From: JAPSGB01 sp963775185
GTDB lineage: Bacteria > Myxococcota_A > Polyangia > Polyangiales > Polyangiaceae
NCBI GenBank assembly: GCA_963775185.1
Contig: CAVZIE010000037.1
Coordinates: forward strand, 521,732-585,731
DNA length: 64,000 nucleotides
Reading direction: 5' to 3'
Numbering within the stretch: the stretch's first letter is position 1; each line of letters begins with the position of its first letter. A program made the translations under genes and the position numbers. Of this stretch, positions 9,172 to 18,848 are shown piece after piece. Below the pieces are notes generated by a model. The model worked only from the letters and a program-made list of their open reading frames with translations, made no database searches and was not told where the DNA came from.

Positions 9172-9258
9172 GGAGAGATGACCGAGTGGCCGAAGGTGCC
9201 TGATTCGAAATCAGGTGTACCCGCAAGGGTACCGTGGGTTCGAATCCCACTCTCTCCG
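9172..9258 (+). tRNA. tRNA-Ser (CGA)
   Basis: 87 nt cloverleaf. Acceptor arm GGAGAGA pairs with TCTCTCC, followed by discriminator G. The anticodon stem CCTGA/TCAGG holds loop TTCGAAA with anticodon CGA. A long variable arm (GTGTACCCGCAAGGGTAC) is typical of class II tRNA-Ser. The T arm is GTGGGTTCGAATCCCAC. CCA is not encoded. Confidence 0.95.
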
Positions 9259-9371
9259 CTGGGAGCCCGGCCGGAGGGCGAGTCCTCCCGCTCATCGAGC
9301 TGACGGAGGCGAGCAACCGGCACCCGTCACGAGACCACCACGGCGGCCTCGCGAACGGAAAGACTGAACCT

Positions 9372-9460
<89 letters not shown>

Positions 9461-9564
9461 GACGAGACGACAATCGACGCTGTTCGGGGGCGGCGCGTCG
9501 CCAAGTCCTTCTCGATCGCGGCTTGCGGCCCGACAGCGCCGGGGGGACTCCTCTCACGCCAGGC

Positions 9565-10488
9565 ATGATGAAGGAGTGGCGGGGCTTCTCGCTCGTCTAC
9601 GCGCCGGACGGCTCGCTGATCTCGGCGGTCGGGTTCGACGCCGAGGACTTCCTGCGCGACGGCGCCGAGCTCGAGCGCATCTACCATCCGCCGGCGCTGA
9701 CGCTCCACAAGGCCGGCGCGCATGTGGCTGCACTCGTGGCGATGCCGGCGTTCGCGACCAAGCGGCGCCTGATGCTGCGCGGGCTCGGCGACGCGGGCGT
9801 GGCGGTGCTCGGAGCGGCGCGGCTGGCAGTCCGCGAACTGGTGCTCGAGGAGGAGGGCCTGACTCCTCGCGGAGTGCGATCGCTCCTGCCGCTCGCGCCG
9901 CAGCTCGAGCTGTTGTCGCTCGCGCGCAACGAGGTCGTGGACGAGGGGAGCGAGGCGATCGCCGGGGCGCCGTTCGCGGCGCTGCGCTCGCTCGGTCTGC
10001 GCGGCTGCAAGCTCCGCGATGCAGCTGTCGTGGCGCTCGCGCGATCGACGCATCTCCCCTGCCTCCGCGAGCTCGATCTGCGCAGCGCGGAACCGGCCAG
10101 CTCGCCGTGGAAGAACCGGTTCGGCGGCGAGACCGCGCGTGCGCTCGCGGCTTCGCCGTGGGCCACGCAGCTCGAGATTCTCCGGCTTTCGCAGACCTCG
10201 CTCGGCGAGGGCGCCGCCGCGCTCGCCGGGATCGGCGCTCCCGGCCCGGTCGATCTGGATCTCCGCGAGTGCTACCTCGAGAGCGAGTCGACGATCGCGG
10301 CACTCGCGGCGGCGCCGTGGACGCGACTCGCGCGGATCGGCCTGTCGGGGAACCACATCCCGAGCGACGACATGCAGGACTGCTACGACTACGACGGCAC
10401 GCTCGTCGCACATGGTCCGAGGCCGCGCACGGCCGCCGAGCTCGCCGAGCGGTCGGGATTCGCCGCGCGTGGCGTCACGGTCTACTGA
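9565..10488 (+). CDS. leucine-rich repeat protein
   Basis: 307 residues from the ATG at 9565; the open frame upstream runs through tRNA-Ser(GGA) and is not coding. From about residue 60 there are ribonuclease-inhibitor-like LRRs (LVLEEEGLTPRGVRSLLPLA, LELLSLARNEVVDEGSEAIA, LRSLGLRGCKLRDAAVVALA, LDLDLRECYLESESTIAALA). No signal peptide or enzyme domain is visible. A cytoplasmic protein-protein interaction role is inferred. It converges with the Cys-rich lipoprotein gene. Confidence 0.7.
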   Translation: MMKEWRGFSLVYAPDGSLISAVGFDAEDFLRDGAELERIYHPPALTLHKAGAHVAALVAMPAFATKRRLMLRGLGDAGVAVLGAARLAVRELVLEEEGLTPRGVRSLLPLAPQLELLSLARNEVVDEGSEAIAGAPFAALRSLGLRGCKLRDAAVVALARSTHLPCLRELDLRSAEPASSPWKNRFGGETARALAASPWATQLEILRLSQTSLGEGAAALAGIGAPGPVDLDLRECYLESESTIAALAAAPWTRLARIGLSGNHIPSDDMQDCYDYDGTLVAHGPRPRTAAELAERSGFAARGVTVY

Positions 10489-10513
10489 GTCGAGCCGGCG
10501 GTCGCGCCTTCAC

Positions 10514-11815
10514 CTAGCACGGCCCGTTGCTCCAGCCTGTGGTCCAGCTGGAGGCCGCGCAGACCTGGCAGGCGTTCGCCGGATTCTTGGCGCCGTCGGC
10601 GTAGATCGCGCCGTCGATGTAGCAGCCGGTCAGACACGCGCCGTTGCCGTCGCAGATCATGCCCGCGCCGCAGTCGGTGCCGGGCGCGAGCTCGGGATGC
10701 GTGCAGCCGTCGCCCTGGCACACATCACCGGTGCACGGGTTGGCGTCGTCCTCGCACGTCGTGCCGTCGGTGCTCGGTCGCGTGCACGCGGCGCTCTCGT
10801 CTTGACTCACCGCGCGGCAGGTTCCTGAGCCGCAGGTCTGGTCGGAGCAGCTGCGGATCTTGATTCCGTTGGTCGCGCACACGTCCGGAAACTTGCACGC
10901 CCCGTAGTCTCCGCAGGTCTCCGGACCGCAGACCGTGCCGTCCGGCAGCGGCGACCACTTCGAGTTGGTGATCGCGGTCTGGCAGGTGCGGCACGGGTCG
11001 GTGGGGTCCCGCGAGCCTTCCGCGGCTCCCTTGCCTCCGATCCAGCACGACGCGCTGCAGCTGCGGACGGACAACAGCACGATGCAGTTTCCGGCGCCGC
11101 ATTTCGAACCGAGGTTGGCGCCCGGGTGCGTGCACTTGCCGGCATCGCACTGGTCGAGGGTGCACGCATCGCCGTCGTCGGGACAGGCGATGCCCTTGGG
11201 GCGCGACGTCCAGCTGGTGATCGACGTCGACGGGTCGCACGCCTCGCACGGGTTGTCCGGATTCAGCGTACCCGGATCGATGAAGCGGTCGTCGATGAAG
11301 CACCCGGTGCTGCACGCGAGCGCAAGGTCACAAGTGTTGTTGGCGCCACAGCTCGAGCCCGCGGATTCCGGTGCATGGACGCAGACACCGCCCGCGCAGT
11401 GGTCGTGGGTGCAGGCGTTGCTGTCGTCGTCGCACGGCTCGCCGTCTGCGACGGCGCTCAACGCGGTCCGTGTCGAGTTGGTGTCGCAGACCTGGCAGAC
11501 GTTGTCCGGATCGGCGTCACCGGGTGCGTAGAAGCGTCCGCCCACACCGCACCCCGGGCGGCACTTCGCGTCGCCGTCGCAGACGCCCGACGTGCTGCAC
11601 GGGGTTCCGGGCTGGAGCGCCGCGTGCTGGCAGACGCTGTCGACGCAGGCGTCGCTGGTGCACGGATTCCCGTCGTCCGCGCACGGCTTCGCTGCGGAGC
11701 AGGGCTCGGGACGCGCCCCTCCGGTGATCTGCGAGTCGTCGTACATCAGCGAGCACGCGGTGCCTCCCCCCAACGCCACGACGAGCAGCAGGAGCAAAGC
11801 CGAGCCCACGCGCAT
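10514..11815 (-). CDS. Cys-rich repeat lipoprotein
   Basis: About 433 residues with a lipoprotein signal (LLLLLVVALGGGTAC, lipobox GTAC). The mature part repeats a 50-70 residue Cys-rich unit, seen for example as DGNPCTSDACVDSVCQHA and DDSNACTHDHCAGGVCVHAP, each with six or more cysteines. Such modules are common in surface proteins of Myxococcota. Role unknown; an outer-membrane-anchored adhesion or structural protein is plausible. The ATG at 11815 follows an in-frame GTG. Confidence 0.7.
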   Translation of the reverse strand: MRVGSALLLLLVVALGGGTACSLMYDDSQITGGARPEPCSAAKPCADDGNPCTSDACVDSVCQHAALQPGTPCSTSGVCDGDAKCRPGCGVGGRFYAPGDADPDNVCQVCDTNSTRTALSAVADGEPCDDDSNACTHDHCAGGVCVHAPESAGSSCGANNTCDLALACSTGCFIDDRFIDPGTLNPDNPCEACDPSTSITSWTSRPKGIACPDDGDACTLDQCDAGKCTHPGANLGSKCGAGNCIVLLSVRSCSASCWIGGKGAAEGSRDPTDPCRTCQTAITNSKWSPLPDGTVCGPETCGDYGACKFPDVCATNGIKIRSCSDQTCGSGTCRAVSQDESAACTRPSTDGTTCEDDANPCTGDVCQGDGCTHPELAPGTDCGAGMICDGNGACLTGCYIDGAIYADGAKNPANACQVCAASSWTTGWSNGPC

Positions 11816-11836
11816 CACAGGCGTAGTCTACAGTCT

Positions 11837-12673
11837 TTAGAAGCGGCCGGACACGTTCGCGATTCCCGAGCCGCGCGCCACGCGGACATCGACGTCGATC
11901 GTCCCCACCGCGCGTTCCTTGTGCGGCGCAGAACGCAGGAACAGAAACGTCGCGACCCCCAGCGACACCAGCCCGGCGCCGACCGCGATGTCGCCCGCGA
12001 GGTAGCGGCTGCGGATCGAGTCCGATCGATCCTGCGGGCACGCGGGCGCGCACTGGCTCTTCGCGTCCGCCTCGGCGCGTTTGCCGTCGACCCAGAAGTA
12101 GCTGCCGACGCCGAGCCCGATCACGCCCGCGACGCCGAACACGTACGCCGGGGCCCGGGCGGGCGTCGGCTTGGCCGCGGCAGGGGTCGACGGCGCGGCG
12201 AACCGGACATCGACCACGCGGGCCTTCTCGCCCTCGCGCAACAGCACCTTGCGGACGATCGGCGTCGCGTCGCCGTGCTCGAAGGTGAGCTCGTGGGCGC
12301 CCGGATCGACGGGCAGCGCCATGCCGTTCAAGCGGTCGGCGACCTTCTTGCCGTCGACGAGCACCCGCACATCGACAAGATCGACGCCATGCTCGTCCTT
12401 CACCCGTACCGCGAGCGACGGCGTGACGGCGTCGACCTCGGGGAGCCACCGGACGCAGTCGGACTTGATGAACTCCGGGCAGGTCGGCTGGCTGCACACG
12501 AGCAGGCTCTCCCTGGCAGCGAGCAACTTGTCCGTCTTCCTTTGTTCCTGGGCCTGCTCGTAGCTCTCAGCGCACGCCGCCTTGTCGGGCGTCGCTTCAT
12601 CGGCCGCGGCGAGGCGCGTCACGGGCAGCAGCACGACCAGCCACGCCAGCAGCATTCGCCGGGCGGCTCTCAC
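11837..12673 (-). CDS. exported PEGA-like protein coupled to a Ser/Thr kinase
   Basis: 278 residues from the GTG at 12673, which overlaps the kinase stop (GTGA); an ATG at 12655 also fits. A signal peptide (MLLAWLVVLLPVTRLAAADE) is followed by a Cys-containing helical region, a PEGA-like beta domain (VRVLVDGKKVADRLNGMALP, VDPGAHELTFEHGD) and two membrane helices (YVFGVAGVIGLGVGSYFWV; IAVGAGLVSLGVATFLFLR) flanking a CAPACPQD loop. In Myxococcota this architecture is often encoded beside kinases. It may be a periplasmic or membrane partner of the kinase. Confidence 0.65.
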   Translation of the reverse strand: MRAARRMLLAWLVVLLPVTRLAAADEATPDKAACAESYEQAQEQRKTDKLLAARESLLVCSQPTCPEFIKSDCVRWLPEVDAVTPSLAVRVKDEHGVDLVDVRVLVDGKKVADRLNGMALPVDPGAHELTFEHGDATPIVRKVLLREGEKARVVDVRFAAPSTPAAAKPTPARAPAYVFGVAGVIGLGVGSYFWVDGKRAEADAKSQCAPACPQDRSDSIRSRYLAGDIAVGAGLVSLGVATFLFLRSAPHKERAVGTIDVDVRVARGSGIANVSGRF

Positions 12674-14277
12674 AGGCACTCCGGGCGCGGGTGTCGGATG
12701 CCGTCCTTGCCGACGGTGAACGGCAGCGTGCAGTCGGGCTTGCGCGCCTTGGTGCCGCTCGCGACACGCGCGCGCTTCGCGCTCGGTGCCGCCGACGGCT
12801 GCACGCGCGGTAGCGGCGGCGGCTCCGGTGCGCTCCCGGTTTGCTCGATCCGTGCGGGCGCCGGCGCTTCCGGCGCGGGTGCGGGCGTGTCCGGTGCGCG
12901 TGCGGGCGCCGACGCGGGCAGCGAGCGTGCGGCCGCCGACGCCTGGAGCGCGCTTGCCTGCGCCGAGATCAACCGCCTTTGCAACAACAGCACCGTCGTC
13001 ACGACAAACGCTATCACAAGAGCGCCGCCGAGCCGCATGGCGCGCGAGGTGCGGCGCGCCCCGCGATCGCGCACCTCCGGCCACGTCATCACCGACAGCG
13101 ACGCACTCGGCGTCGGCGGCGACGAATCCCGATCCTCCGTTTGCCGGGCGGCCTGGCACGGTGCGCTCTCGATCTCCACGACCTGCTCGGCGCGCCGCTG
13201 GAGCGAGGCGCCACCCACGCGCTCCACCCACTCGCCGACCTCGTGGGTCATGGCGACACCGGTGCGCTCCAGATCGACGGCAAACTCCCGTGCGGTCTGG
13301 TAGCGCGCCGCGGGATCGCGCTCCAGCGCGCGCATCACCACGGCCTCGAGCTCCGGCGAGATCGACGGATCGACGGCGCGCGGCGAGGTCACGGGACGCT
13401 CGGCGAGCAGCACCATGATCGCGAACGGGTCGTCGACGTTGAACATGCGCTCGCCGGTCAGCGCTTCCCACAGCACCACGCCGGCGGCGAACACGTCCGA
13501 CCGCCGGTCGACGGTGCCGCGCAGCTGCTCGGGCGCCATGTAGCGAACCTTGCCCTTGATCTGGCCTTCGCGCGTGCTCTGCACGCGCATCGCGGCCTTC
13601 GCGACGCCGAAGTCGAGGACGCGCGCGTTGCCGTCCGCTCCGACCATGACGTTCTGCGGGCTCACGTCGCGGTGGACGATGTTCAGGGGGTCGCCGCGCT
13701 CGCTGCGCGCTTCGTGGGCCGCGTGCAAGCCGTGCAGCGCGCCCGCCATGATCGCCGTGGCGATCCGCGTCGGGATGCGGCGTCCTTGCTTGCGCACCGA
13801 ACGATGGAGTTGCGACAGCGACTCGCCCTGCACGTACTCCATCACCAGGAACACTTCGCCTTCGATCGGCACTACGTCGATCGTCGCGACCACGTTCGGG
13901 TGCTGGATGCGCGCCGCGAGCCGCGCCTCGTCGAGGAACATCGAGACGAACTCGGGATCCTTGGCCAGATGCGCGTGCAAGCGTTTGATCGCGACGGTGC
14001 GCGAGAAGCCGACGGGCCCCACCAGCCGGCCGAAGTGCACGGTTGCCATGCCGCCGGCCGCGATTTCGCCGTACAAGGCGTAGCGACCGACGAACCGCGG
14101 CGCGGTGCTCGCGCTCGCGGCGTCCGCGCGGCGGGGCAGCGGCGGCGGCACGCTCCGCTCGCCGCTCGAGGGCGTTGCTCGCGGGGAGACGGTGTCGCCG
14201 GTCTCCGCGCCTGTCGATGACAGATCCGCTCCCGTGCTGCCTCCCCTGCCGCCCCGGGATGTCGATCTCGACGTCAC
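12670..14277 (-). CDS. membrane Ser/Thr protein kinase
   Basis: 535 residues from the GTG at 14277; the TTG at 14313 would place the start inside a palindrome. The Hanks-type kinase domain (about residues 60-340) has GEIAAGGMATVHFGR (P-loop), VAIKRLH (Lys), IVHRDVSPQNVMV (catalytic loop), VLDFGVAKA (DFG) and YMAPEQL. A single transmembrane helix follows (LGGALVIAFVVTTVLLL), then a Pro/Ala-rich tail, presumably extracytoplasmic. Expected to phosphorylate Ser/Thr in response to an envelope signal. Coupled by GTGA to the PEGA-like gene. Confidence 0.9.
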   Translation of the reverse strand: MTSRSTSRGGRGGSTGADLSSTGAETGDTVSPRATPSSGERSVPPPLPRRADAASASTAPRFVGRYALYGEIAAGGMATVHFGRLVGPVGFSRTVAIKRLHAHLAKDPEFVSMFLDEARLAARIQHPNVVATIDVVPIEGEVFLVMEYVQGESLSQLHRSVRKQGRRIPTRIATAIMAGALHGLHAAHEARSERGDPLNIVHRDVSPQNVMVGADGNARVLDFGVAKAAMRVQSTREGQIKGKVRYMAPEQLRGTVDRRSDVFAAGVVLWEALTGERMFNVDDPFAIMVLLAERPVTSPRAVDPSISPELEAVVMRALERDPAARYQTAREFAVDLERTGVAMTHEVGEWVERVGGASLQRRAEQVVEIESAPCQAARQTEDRDSSPPTPSASLSVMTWPEVRDRGARRTSRAMRLGGALVIAFVVTTVLLLQRRLISAQASALQASAAARSLPASAPARAPDTPAPAPEAPAPARIEQTGSAPEPPPLPRVQPSAAPSAKRARVASGTKARKPDCTLPFTVGKDGIRHPRPECL

Positions 14278-14287
14278 CCGACCCAAG

Positions 14288-14304
14288 GTATACGGCGCGT
14301 ATAC
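14288..14304. promoter_or_regulatory. palindromic operator candidate upstream of the kinase
   Basis: Perfect inverted repeat GTATAC-GGCGC-GTATAC, 10 bp upstream of the kinase GTG at 14277. It is A/T-rich against its surroundings. Position and symmetry suggest an operator or promoter element. Confidence 0.4.
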
Positions 14305-14386
14305 GTTCGTCAAGCGAAGGCGCGGTGGGCATTTTCGCTGCGTTGCGTCATCTTAACCAACCCCAGACGAGGTCCGCTGGCCCATC

Positions 14387-14485
14387 CGTCTCGGCGAGGG
14401 CGCTGTCGTACGAGTCGCCGACGCTACCCACCGACGCTTCGATGCCTGCTTCTTTCAGCCGCTCGGTGTAGCGAATCGACGGATC
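14387..14485 (-). pseudogene. IS3-family transposase (OrfB) remnant
   Basis: A 33-codon stretch reading DPSIRYTERLKEAGIEASVG then SVGDSYDSALAE matches the conserved segment before the catalytic glutamate of IS3/IS150-type DDE transposases. Nothing upstream or downstream in any frame continues the domain, so this is a scar of an old insertion. Confidence 0.7.
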
Positions 14486-14489
14486 CCCG

Positions 14490-15403
14490 AGGCGGCTCCG
14501 CGTGCCTGCCCCTGTACCTTTGACGCAGCCTCGGTCGTCCGGTTCGCGATAGGGTCGCGGCCGAGGTGAGGCCAGACCGTCGGGAGCTACCTTGTGCCCC
14601 CTGTGCTTGGAGCGCCTGGGGGGGACGTGTGCCCTGGCGGCCTTGCCGCGACGGACACCCAGTGGGGAGTTGCGCCTCGAGCGCCAGTACAGGGCCGGAA
14701 TAGAGCGTCGCGGTGGCCGATCCCGACAGGCCCCCCACGTGAGGGCGAACGAAAGGCGTAGGAAGCGCGCGAGTTGCGGGTGGGCCCACGTGGGCTCGAG
14801 ATCCGTCACATCTTGCGTGAGCGGATTGGTCAGGCAGGACTTCGAGCTAGCTGAGCTCGGGGACGCGCGAGAAAGACGCGAACCCGATTCGGGTTCGATG
14901 CCTGATTCTCGGATATCGCCTCGACCTCGTCGTTGGACATCGCATCCTCCTCGAGCTGAAGGCGGCCCCGCGCTTGCTCCCGATTCATGAGGCTCGGGTC
15001 ATCCCACCACGCCTGCCGGTTGGCTTGCTCGTCGACTTCAACGTCACCGCCCTGCGGAATGGCTTGCGACGGCTCGTGCCTGAATACCCGAAGTCCATCT
15101 AGACCTTCCGTTCTTTCGCCCTTCCTGTGAAGACCCAACAGGGTGGGGATAGTCGGAGAAGCGATCAATGATGAGCCCACGTGAGGGCGAAAAGAAAGTC
15201 GTCGCCGACGATTTCGCGCTTGACGCGTTTCGCAGCCGACGTGGCCCGTCGATCGCCGTTCGCCGCCGGAGTGCGTCGCTGTCGTCGCTGTGGGCCCGCA
15301 CGCGCGCGGCGAGCGACGCGGGCGACGCGAAACGCGTTCCGGCTGGCGTTCGCGCGGCAGAGCGCCGCTCGGGAGGCTTCGAAACAGCATGTTATGAATA
15401 CGT
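14490..15403. other. gene-poor region with direct repeat of a CCCACGTGAGGGCGAA motif
   Basis: No convincing gene. CCCACGTGAGGGCGAA occurs at about 14737 and again at about 15176 in the same orientation, and a palindromic GCCCACGTGGGC lies at about 14790. A minus-strand frame around 14830-15070 (MSNDEVEAISENQASNPNRV from about 14940) has acidic, gene-like composition but no recognisable family and no clean start-stop unit. With the IS3 scar next door, the block looks like decayed mobile DNA. Confidence 0.4.
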
Positions 15404-16879
15404 ATGACCGATCACCACAACGACTGGAAGCGCGCCCACTCCGCGCTCGTGCGCATCGCGGCCGAGCGCGCGGCGCTGGACCACGACGAGGGGCGCTGGC
15501 TGTTGGTCGCGCGAGGCGCGCGCGTGCACGATCGGTTCGGCTTCGCGACGTTCGCCGAGTATGTCGAGCGCGTGCTTGGCTACGGGCCGCGGGTGACGGA
15601 GGAGAAGCTCCGCATCGCCGAAGCGCTGCAGCGGCTGCCGGTACTCGCGGCGGCGCTCGCCGCCGGCGGTCTCTCGTGGTCGGCGGTTCGCGAGCTGACG
15701 CGCGTCGCCGTCGGGGAGACGGAGCGCGAGTGGCTGGCCGCGGCAAGGTCGCGCACCGTGCGCGAAGTGGAGCGGCTGGTGAGCGGGCGCCGGCCCGGCG
15801 ACACGCCGGCGGATCCGGCGCGCCCGGAAGCGCGCCGGCACACGCTTCGCTTCGACGTCGCCGCGGAGACGCTCGCGACGTTCCGCGAAGCGATGGTGAA
15901 GCTGCGTCGTGAAAGCGACGGGGCGCTGGATGACGACGCGGCGCTGCTGCTGATGGCGCGCGCCGTGCTCGGCGGTCCGACCGACGCCGGTCGCGCGAGC
16001 TACCAGATCGCGATGACCGTGTGCGCGTGCTGTGGCGCCGGTACGCAGCAGGGCAAGGGCGAGGCGTTCGCCGTCGACGCTGGGATTGTCGAGATGGCCG
16101 AGTGCGACGCGCAGCACATCTACGAGAGCGAGCGAGCGACGCAGACGATTCCGCCGGCGACGCAGTCGATTCCGCCGGCGACGCAGTCGATTCCGCCGGC
16201 GACGCGGCGCGCGGTGCTGCGCCGCGACGGCGGGCGCTGCCAGGTGCCCGGCTGCTGCAACGCGATCTTCGTCGACATCCACCACGTGCGTCCGCGCGCC
16301 GATGGCGGCAGCCACGATCCGGAGTTATTGCTTGTTCTATGCGGTGCGCATCATCGCGCGCTGCATCGCGGCCGCTTCACCATCGAGGGACGTGCGTCGA
16401 CCGGCTTCGTCTTCCGCCACGCCGACGGATCACCGTACGGGCAGATGGCGGCGCGGGCGCCGACCGACAACGCGGCGCGGGCGCTTTCGGCGCTTTGCGG
16501 GCTCGGCTTCAAGCACGGCGAAGCGGCGCGGGCGATCGCGAGCGCCCGCGTGGGGGACGGCAGCAGCGTCGAGCAGGTTCTGCGCGCGGCGTTCGCCGAG
16601 CTGCCGGCGCGCGCGCTGCGCGTGAGGGACAGCGCAACGCCGAGCTACACCGTCGGCTCCTTGCCGGACTCCCGAGCGCCAGGCCGCCGCACTTCTCGAT
16701 CGCCCGGGGCGCGGATCGTCGAGCGAGTTGTCGCGAGCTCTGGCGCCGCCGACCAACGTCGCGGCACGAGCAGCGGGATTCCGCGCCGGACCGGCAGCCA
16801 GCGGCAATCGAGTCGACGATGTGCGCAGCGCTGTCGGGCGCGGTGGTCGCGCCGGCCGGTCGAGGTTCGGCTCGCGTGA
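15404..16879 (+). CDS. HNH endonuclease with RuvA-like C-terminal domain
   Basis: 491 residues. Residues 1-200 are a helical DUF222-like region. After three copies of a seven-residue ATQSIPP repeat (21-bp tandem repeat at about 16140-16210) comes an HNH domain: RDGGRCQVPGC, IHHVRPRADGG, LCGAHHRALH. Then a RuvA domain III-like segment (ALSALCGLGFKHGEAARAIA). The last 80 or so residues, beyond about 16630, read through a REP-like copy and look non-coding, so the natural stop may have been lost. Probable metal-dependent DNA endonuclease; biological role not known. Confidence 0.75.
   Translation: MTDHHNDWKRAHSALVRIAAERAALDHDEGRWLLVARGARVHDRFGFATFAEYVERVLGYGPRVTEEKLRIAEALQRLPVLAAALAAGGLSWSAVRELTRVAVGETEREWLAAARSRTVREVERLVSGRRPGDTPADPARPEARRHTLRFDVAAETLATFREAMVKLRRESDGALDDDAALLLMARAVLGGPTDAGRASYQIAMTVCACCGAGTQQGKGEAFAVDAGIVEMAECDAQHIYESERATQTIPPATQSIPPATQSIPPATRRAVLRRDGGRCQVPGCCNAIFVDIHHVRPRADGGSHDPELLLVLCGAHHRALHRGRFTIEGRASTGFVFRHADGSPYGQMAARAPTDNAARALSALCGLGFKHGEAARAIASARVGDGSSVEQVLRAAFAELPARALRVRDSATPSYTVGSLPDSRAPGRRTSRSPGARIVERVVASSGAADQRRGTSSGIPRRTGSQRQSSRRCAQRCRARWSRRPVEVRLA
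16773..16796 (-). repeat. REP-like element copy in 3' extension of the HNH gene
   Basis: Full-length copy, GCGGGATTCCGC followed by GCCGGACCGGCA. It is read in frame by the HNH ORF tail. Confidence 0.8.
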
Positions 16880-17013
16880 CGAGAGCACGTCGGCGCTAGC
16901 GCTTCACCAACGCTTCGGCGAGCGACGTGCGTTCAGGTGCGTTTGCGCTTGGCCGGTCGGTTGGCGGCTGCGGCCTTCTTGTTCGCGGACGTTGGGCGCG
17001 GAATCGCGACCCG

Positions 17014-17215
17014 TTGCCGGGCGTTTCGCGGGTTACGAAATCGCTCGCCCTGACATGCGCTCTGTTCGTCGTCGGCTGCCAGAGCCCGGCTGCCGCGCCC
17101 CGGGGACGTCCTGGCGTGGCAGTTCGCGATTGACGGACTGCCGGGCGTGGATCGGCGCAGCGGCGCGATCGTCGTCGCGGACGACGGCGTCGGCCAAGGA
17201 GATGATCACGTCACT
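17014..17215 (+). pseudogene. truncated lipoprotein gene remnant
   Basis: Frame one gives TKSLALTCALFVVGCQSPAA, a clear lipoprotein signal with lipobox VVGC, ending at a stop near 17131. A second frame continues with GDVLAWQFAIDGLPG and RSGAIVVADDGVGQGDD. The 3' part is missing where the convergent gene begins. I read it as a 5' fragment with one frame break; there is no good start codon. The 130 bp between the HNH stop and this fragment show nothing else. Confidence 0.35.
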
Positions 17216-18346
17216 TCGCGAGCGAGCGCGCCCACTGCGCGACCGTCGACGCGGTGACGAACGCCGTCTGATCGGGGATCGTCGTCGTGCCCGACAGATC
17301 GATGTCGCTGCGGCAGTACTTGGCGGCCTTGAACAAGCGCGTCCCGAGCTTTGCTCCGGTGATGCGATTGTACGCCGTCGCCGTCTCGTCGTAGAGCGTC
17401 AGCTTGCCGGTGGACGTCCCGCGCGACGAGCCGCTCGACTTCTCGGTCAGCTGGTAGGCGCAGGTGTCCTCGCGCGTCTGGCTCTTCGAGATCGCGACCA
17501 CGGCCACGTCCGCCAGCGTCGCGCTGCTCGGCCCCGCCGACGCGCACGCGGCCGCCGCCAGGTACAGCGCGGCCCGGCGCGCAGCGGGGACCGCCGCGTG
17601 CCCGGCACTCTCCCACGGGAACAGGATCGGGCCGCTTTCAGCCGCCTCGAGCGCGGTCTTCAGCGGATTCGCGACCCGCTCCGAGTTCAGCTCGACCGTG
17701 CCGGTGACCTTCACCTTGTCGGGGAAGGTCAGCGCGAGCGTGGTCGAACCGAGGGACTGGGGCTCCTTCGCGCACAGCGTCGCGAGCGGCAGCTCCTTCA
17801 GCGGCGGCTGCGTCGCGATCGTCACCGTCGCGTCGATCTCTGCCGTCCTTGGCGGTGAAGCTCTGGTCGCCGAGCTCGGCGACGGTGCCCGACTCCACGT
17901 CGAGCTCCAGCCGGCCAGTGGGCGCCAGGGTCAGCGTCCCCCCGCACTTTCGCGCGACGCAGGCGATGGTGCCGTAGTCGTTCACGTCGAGCTTCGGCGG
18001 CAAGCCGGACGCCGAGAGATCGACACTGGTCCGCGCCTTTCCCGAACCCGCGCCGACCTCGATCGTGACGACCTTGTTCTTCTTGTTGGCGTTCACGCCT
18101 TCAAGGTCGACTTCGAGATCGACCTCGCCCGGCGTAGTTCGTGTCAACGGGCGTGCACTCGAGTCCGCCCGACGCGCAGGTGACGCGCTGGTTCTTCCCG
18201 GACTTCACGTGCACCAGCATCACGGTGTTCGACCCGGGCTTGTAGCCGGTCGCCTTCGCCTCGACGCTCGCCTTCTTGCACGCGAAGAGCGCGCACACGA
18301 CGAGGACACACCCGCCCACCGACCCTCGCGCCACACGCAACGGCAT
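17211..18346 (-). CDS. lipoprotein of unknown function, two frame breaks
   Basis: Three overlapping frames join at about 18130 and 17845 into one protein of roughly 378 residues. It starts with a lipoprotein signal (VGGCVLVVCALFACKK, lipobox LFAC). The middle has LSASGLPPKLDVNDYG and a Cys pair (CVARKCGG). The C-terminal third has SKSQTREDTCAYQLTEK and TGAKLGTRLFKAAKYC. Four to six cysteines may form disulphides. No known family recognised. The frames follow one another without a gap, so single-base errors or recent mutations are likely. Confidence 0.6.
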
Positions 18347-18422
18347 CGGTCGAATCTAGTCGAAGTCCCGCCCCCGGCCCAGCACGATCATCCGCGCGGG
18401 GCGCCGGTGGTAGAGTGCGGCG

Positions 18423-18848
18423 ATGCATCCGGCGGAGCGACTCGCGCTGATCGCGGTGGTCCTGGGCGCGCTGCTCGCTTGCGGCGAGGCCTATCCGTAC
18501 GTCCTGGTCCGCGTGCGGGTCCCGACGACCGGAGCGCCGGATCCCGCCAAGCTGCACCTCGAGGCGGACAACTCCAGCGACCGCGCGTTCGTGCCGCACC
18601 TGTCGCACGCCGACCCGCTCGAGCCGAAGGCTTTTCCCGGCGGCGTGGACCTCGAGCTGCAGACCAGCATCGGCCCTACACGGTACGTGTACGTCCACGC
18701 CTGGTACGACGCGAACGGCAACGGGCGCGTGGACTCCGGAGACGCGATCGGCGATCTGTCGCCCGCACCGTTCGCGGCGCACGACCGCGGCGGCTGCGCG
18801 AGCAACAAGAACCGCGCGCCGGATCTCGTCCTCGTTCGCGTGCCGTGA
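18423..18848 (+). CDS. small lipoprotein with Ca-binding-like loop
   Basis: 141 residues, lipoprotein signal LIAVVLGALLACGEA (lipobox LLAC). A beta-sandwich-like body ends in DANGNGRVDSGDAIGD, the DxNxNGxxD loop used by dockerins and EF hands to bind calcium. Two late cysteines may pair. Its TGA overlaps the next ATG (TGATG), so it is coupled to the HTTM-like gene. Function unknown. Confidence 0.6.
   Translation: MHPAERLALIAVVLGALLACGEAYPYVLVRVRVPTTGAPDPAKLHLEADNSSDRAFVPHLSHADPLEPKAFPGGVDLELQTSIGPTRYVYVHAWYDANGNGRVDSGDAIGDLSPAPFAAHDRGGCASNKNRAPDLVLVRVP

Noticed and set aside
14387..15403. Complete IS3 element
   Set aside because: Only about 33 codons of OrfB are recognisable; no OrfA, no clear terminal inverted repeats and no target duplication were found.
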